Source: Erythrobacter sp.
Lineage (GTDB): Bacteria; Pseudomonadota; Alphaproteobacteria; Sphingomonadales; Sphingomonadaceae
Direction: 5' to 3'
Length of the DNA: 44,550 nucleotides
Assembly (NCBI RefSeq): GCF_024305245.1
Contig: NZ_JAMWYX010000016.1
Coordinates: 1-44,550, forward strand
Shown here: one piece after another, positions 41,426 through 44,550 of the stretch
How positions within the stretch are numbered: the first letter of the stretch is position 1
Layout: each line of letters starts with the position of its first letter
The notes under the pieces: generated by a model
Database searches by the model: none
The model's input: only the letters and a program-made list of their open reading frames with translations
Told to the model about the DNA's origin: nothing
Position numbers and translations under genes: made by a program

Positions 41426-43900
41426 ATGATGCCGCAGAAGAACGCGAATGGCCTGACTTTCGAAGACTTGCGGGATCATCTCGTCGCTTCGGTCGGGAGC
41501 GCAGTGGAAATAGCGACGGCAGATATAGCCGGTGGGCTAACGGGGGTCCTTGCCGACTATCTCGGCCTGACGACCTTGCGACTTGAAAACGTGCGCCTGC
41601 TCGAGCAGGGCGAGGCGGCGGTGCGCGTGGCGGGACCCGTCAGGCTTTCGGCGGGAGGGAACCGGAAGATCGAGATCGGCGTCGATGCGCGGTTCACACG
41701 AGCGAGATCTGGGATCGGATACACAGTCATCTTTGCTGTAACTCCGTCGGCCACCAAGGCGATGCTTGGCGATCTCGCTCGCGTGCTTGACGCGCTGCCG
41801 GTAGAAATGAGCGGCATGTGGGTTGCCCTGAGTTCCGAGACGCAAGGAACGATTCACGTGCATACACCGGGACATGAACTTGGTGAAGCCGTCATCGAGG
41901 CGGGGCATAGCTACATGTTTCGACTTGGCGGCAGTCTTCTCAACTCCCTCAAGTTGGATCGTACGATCTTCTATCTGGCCAATTTTCCCGGTGCGCTCAA
42001 TTTCAATACAAGAACGCGTATCGTGTTGCCGATTGGGCCACTGCTTCAGGTTACCGTGCGCTCGATCGGAATCGAAGGAGCACAAGCAATTCGCTTCGCC
42101 GGCGAAGGCGTCTTCGATTTCTTCGGTCAAAAACTCGAAATTCCCGCCGATGTGCGGGTGAGCACCGCCGGTGTGGCGTTCCAGATCGGTCTGGGTCGTT
42201 TCATTCCAAAGATCGACGCCCCCCTTTTCAAATTCCTCGTCCTTGATCGAGTCATTGCCAGCGTCGACGGATCCCTTGCGGGATACGCCGTGGGGGTGGA
42301 AGGCGATTTCGCGATCGCCGGGTCGGGCAATACCGGCCGGTTTTTGGTGAAGTATTCCTCGGGGCCCTCGAATGGCATTCCCGACCTGTTCGAGCTGAAG
42401 TCCAGTCGGCTTACGCTGTCCGATGTGGCAACGCTCGCATCGGGTTTCGAGGTTCGGCTGCCGCAATCCATTGATCGGGTTATCGAGTTGCGCGAAACCT
42501 ACATCTATACAGCGCAAAAGCCCGGCATGATTACGATGAGCGGCGTGCCCAGCGAGGTAGGGATCAAAGCTTATTCGAACGTGACGCTCTTGGGATACAA
42601 AACCTACGGAGAGGTCGAAGCCGTTGCCGGCAGGTTCGCCGCCCGCTTCCAGTTCGCTCCGATCAAGTTGGGCAACATCATCGAAATCAGTGGGAGCGGG
42701 GCGGGAAGCCCGCGGGGATTTTCGGGCAATAACGTCGGCAAGAACGCGATCATGGTCGAGGTCGATTCGCGCAATCATTCGGCCGCTGCTTCGCTCAAGG
42801 TGCGGCTATTCGGCCAATCGACCATAGATGTGGTTGGCAAGCTGAACGATCGCTCCATGGATTTCGTCATCAAGGCCAAACTGCCGCAGCCATTGGGGGA
42901 GACTGGCTTCAGCGCGGCCATGGCGAACGATACGGCGACGTTGAGGGCTCGGGTCCAGATGGAGGTGAGCGTCAAGGCCGACTGGGGCTCTGGCAAATTC
43001 AGCATCAACAAGGCCGCAAAGGTCGAGGCTGATCTCAAGATAGAGGCACGGCCCGGCAGTGCGACCGGCCGCGCCGATGTCCGTGCATCGCTAGGGCCAG
43101 TCCAGCTCGCGTTCCCCCTCGATTTTGATCCACTGGACGTCAACGGGCTGGTCGAGAAAATCCAACGAGAGGTCGAAAAGCAGATCGTGGCCGCCCTCGA
43201 GAACGCAGTCAAATGGCTGGAAGCGATCCTCGACGAAACGATCGAATTTTTTGAAGATTCCGCGCGTTTGGCCGCAGCGATCGGATTTGAACTGAACAGA
43301 CGTTTCGGCAAGTCGGCAGAACAGGCTGCAGCAGCGCTGCGCGACGCCGGTTACGACATTAACAACGCATACCTCGTCCTCGAAAATGGGTTCGGCGCGG
43401 GCTACGAAAACATCAGGGACCTGTTGCAGGTCGCGGGTGGCTTTGCCGAAAGGGCAGTACTCGACTGGATGAGAGAGATCGGCAAAGCCGACGTTGCGAA
43501 ATTTACCGCTCACACCGTGGCTGATTTCATGATGCGGGCTGGCTATGGCACCGAAAAGGCGATCGCCGAAATTCACGACATGTTGAGGGACACGAAGCTG
43601 ACAGCCGAGGTAATGGGACAGCTTGTCAGGTCACCGAAGGAAGTTGCGAAGTTTCTTTTCAAGGCTGGAGTTTCGGTGGGGCACGCCGCCGAATATCTGG
43701 CTGAGGGTTTCGCTTTATTGACCAAGGAGGCGTTGAAGGACACGCTCACCGCTGTCGGATTTCCGGCTAAGCAGGTTGGGCCCGTTCTCGAGACCGTGTG
43801 GCGGGAATCCGGCCGAGCACTCGAGAACATCCGTGACGAACTCGGACGCGGCTGGAAGAAATATACGCGACCCACGATACGCTGGCGGGTAACGTGGTGA
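41426..43900 (+). CDS. large unknown protein with beta-rich body and helical-repeat C-terminus (824 aa)
   Basis: An 824-aa protein without recognised domain. Residues 1-50 are helical (TFEDLRDHLVASVGSAVEIA). Residues about 50-570 are a long series of alternating polar/hydrophobic strands with many Gly and Arg/Lys (for example GKLNDRSMDFVIKAKL), resembling an elongated or barrel-like beta structure. Residues 575-800 are helical with at least five units of the type LhxxAGhxxxxAxxhLxxxh, with the A-G pairs near 641, 670, 705 and 747 and a V-G variant at 777. No signal peptide or catalytic motif is evident. It is 49 bp after the propeller gene and overlaps the last gene. It may be a structural, membrane-active or toxin-like protein; none of this is proven. 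Confidence 0.75.
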   Translation: MMPQKNANGLTFEDLRDHLVASVGSAVEIATADIAGGLTGVLADYLGLTTLRLENVRLLEQGEAAVRVAGPVRLSAGGNRKIEIGVDARFTRARSGIGYTVIFAVTPSATKAMLGDLARVLDALPVEMSGMWVALSSETQGTIHVHTPGHELGEAVIEAGHSYMFRLGGSLLNSLKLDRTIFYLANFPGALNFNTRTRIVLPIGPLLQVTVRSIGIEGAQAIRFAGEGVFDFFGQKLEIPADVRVSTAGVAFQIGLGRFIPKIDAPLFKFLVLDRVIASVDGSLAGYAVGVEGDFAIAGSGNTGRFLVKYSSGPSNGIPDLFELKSSRLTLSDVATLASGFEVRLPQSIDRVIELRETYIYTAQKPGMITMSGVPSEVGIKAYSNVTLLGYKTYGEVEAVAGRFAARFQFAPIKLGNIIEISGSGAGSPRGFSGNNVGKNAIMVEVDSRNHSAAASLKVRLFGQSTIDVVGKLNDRSMDFVIKAKLPQPLGETGFSAAMANDTATLRARVQMEVSVKADWGSGKFSINKAAKVEADLKIEARPGSATGRADVRASLGPVQLAFPLDFDPLDVNGLVEKIQREVEKQIVAALENAVKWLEAILDETIEFFEDSARLAAAIGFELNRRFGKSAEQAAAALRDAGYDINNAYLVLENGFGAGYENIRDLLQVAGGFAERAVLDWMREIGKADVAKFTAHTVADFMMRAGYGTEKAIAEIHDMLRDTKLTAEVMGQLVRSPKEVAKFLFKAGVSVGHAAEYLAEGFALLTKEALKDTLTAVGFPAKQVGPVLETVWRESGRALENIRDELGRGWKKYTRPTIRWRVTW

Positions 43901-44136
43901 CGTTAGAATTTTCTCGAGAGGAGATAAATTATGGCGAGCGTCCCCCCAAGAAGAGTAAAGACCACAAGGTGTTCCGGCGTAAGCGGAGCAAGGCCTGCGA
44001 GCCGGTGAAGATTCCCTTAGGAGGAGATTTTAAGCCAGGTCCGGACTACGAACCCAAGACCCTTTTCGGGCCGGATAGGTACTCAGCTTGTTCGCAGTGG
44101 ATCAACGAGAACTGCGACGACAAGCTGACCTGCTGA
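43894..44136 (+). CDS. small basic Cys-containing protein of unknown function (80 aa)
   Basis: A GTG-started 80-aa frame that overlaps the stop of the large gene by 7 bp. The first half is very basic (RPPKKSKDHKVFRRKRSKA), the second acidic/aromatic with four Cys (residues 35, 66, 74 and 80) around SACSQWINENCDDKLTC. No signal peptide. The strong ribosome-binding site AGAGGAG at 43917-43923 sits instead before an ATG at 43931 in another frame, which yields only 25 codons. I keep the 80-aa frame because of its length and overlap, with moderate doubt. Confidence 0.5.
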   Translation: MVTLEFSREEINYGERPPKKSKDHKVFRRKRSKACEPVKIPLGGDFKPGPDYEPKTLFGPDRYSACSQWINENCDDKLTC

Positions 44137-44550
44137 GAGGCCCCCATCCTCGTTTTGACGCCTCGAGCAGACGGTCCGCAACCGACCCTAGTTTTGTCGT
44201 CGGCCAAAGGTACGCTTACCTCAACTCGTATATAAAAAACGCCAGTCGGCAGCCTACTCATGATCGGACATAGGCTGATGACACCTAACTGAAATCTGAC
44301 GGTCTGCTTTCAGGCCCATTACAAACCGTCCGCTATGACTGCAATGAGGGCGCAAATCGAACATCGATTTCCACCCAGCTTTCAGGAGGGAAAAGTCAAT
44401 TTAGAGTTCTGAAAAAGGCATCGAACCAATAGCTTATTTGGTCCCTAAGGGCCTTTTCCGGTCCTTTCGAAAATATCCCATCACGTAAGTGCCTGATTTA
44501 GAGCGTTTTCCCCACGTTCTGACTCGGAGGGGATTCCTTTGCGGGCGCGG
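44137..44550. other. 414-bp right end without a supported gene
   Basis: No convincing start codon with a ribosome-binding site is found here. On the minus strand a frame enters from beyond the window and runs to a stop at 44434-44436, with a very basic sequence (LRVRTWGKRSKSGTYV...); the other two minus frames stop at about 44482-44502. One of them may be the C-terminus of a gene to the right, possibly of the next mobile-element block, but the window ends before this can be decided. Confidence 0.35.

Noticed and set aside
41537..42778. 413-codon minus-strand frame inside the 824-aa gene
   Set aside because: Composition is His/Arg/Asp rich as in other shadow frames; the plus frame has the better start and spacing.
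44490..44550. Terminal inverted repeat of an insertion sequence at the right edge
   Set aside because: The sequence looked familiar, but only one end could be present and no transposase is visible, so it cannot be supported.
1..44550. CRISPR arrays, rRNA genes, replication origin
   Set aside because: No regularly spaced repeats, no rRNA-like stretches and no clustered DnaA boxes were noticed on reading through.

Overview
The window is a GC-rich chromosomal segment of an alphaproteobacterium, most likely Sphingomonadales and probably an Erythrobacteraceae member. This is inferred from gene content (GapR/DUF2312, DUF1244, a PilZ-XRE regulator, a complete valine-degradation operon), from the dispersed inverted repeat around 24.9 kb that I associate with sphingomonads, and from dense GC-rich operons with TGATG/ATGA overlaps. 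About the first 38 kb is ordinary core chromosome. From a tRNA-Leu gene at 38.1 kb to the right edge the sequence changes character: lower GC, looser spacing, broken mobile-element genes and unfamiliar proteins.

Layout. 1-1.7 kb: tail of a probable outer-membrane efflux factor, then a minus-strand MaoC dehydratase and an alpha-methylacyl-CoA racemase. 1.8-5.7 kb: sulfate activation operon cysD-cysNC-DUF2061-cysQ. 5.8-11.8 kb: nucleotide-sugar and polysaccharide genes (a GDP-mannose-dehydrogenase-like gene broken by an in-frame TGA, a GT4 glycosyltransferase, wecC, wecB, a TPR-like protein). 11.8-16.3 kb, minus strand: valine degradation (isobutyryl-CoA dehydrogenase, VOC protein, 3-hydroxyisobutyryl-CoA hydrolase, enoyl-CoA hydratase, small membrane protein, mmsB). 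16.5-20.2 kb: an uncharacterised small protein, then the minus-strand series pyk, I78 lipoprotein, RidA, DUF1214, DUF1254. 20.3-24.9 kb: DUF1244, gapR, YbjQ, CPBP protease, yebC, ruvC, ArsC-like reductase, glycerophosphodiesterase. 25-27 kb: ubiG and lysC. 27.2-29 kb: PilZ-XRE protein and a PAS protein with a degenerate GGDEF domain. 29-33.5 kb: purT, nitronate monooxygenase, purU, serine hydrolase. 33.5-37.9 kb: PQQ alcohol dehydrogenase with fused cytochrome c, Tat-lipoprotein dienelactone hydrolase, NDUFA9-like protein.

The accessory region begins at tRNA-Leu(CAG). Directly behind it is the N-terminus of a P4-type integrase, welded out of frame to an internal piece of a toprim/primase-like protein, which is welded to the C-terminal part of a single-strand DNA-binding protein: the scar of a decayed integrative element. 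After about 560 bp of structured, AT-richer non-coding DNA comes a compact co-directional module of four genes (103, 379, 824 and 80 aa) that I cannot assign to a known system. It includes a Vgb-like beta-propeller and a large protein with a beta-rich N-terminal two thirds and a helical-repeat C-terminus. None has an obvious export signal. This module is the best candidate in the window for an undescribed system.

Links between genes: CysD/CysNC make PAPS and CysQ removes the PAP by-product. WecB and WecC together convert UDP-GlcNAc to UDP-ManNAcA. The valine operon covers isobutyryl-CoA to methylmalonate semialdehyde. PurU releases formate from formyl-THF and PurT uses formate for purine synthesis. 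The PilZ and degenerate GGDEF proteins suggest a local cyclic-di-GMP-related node.
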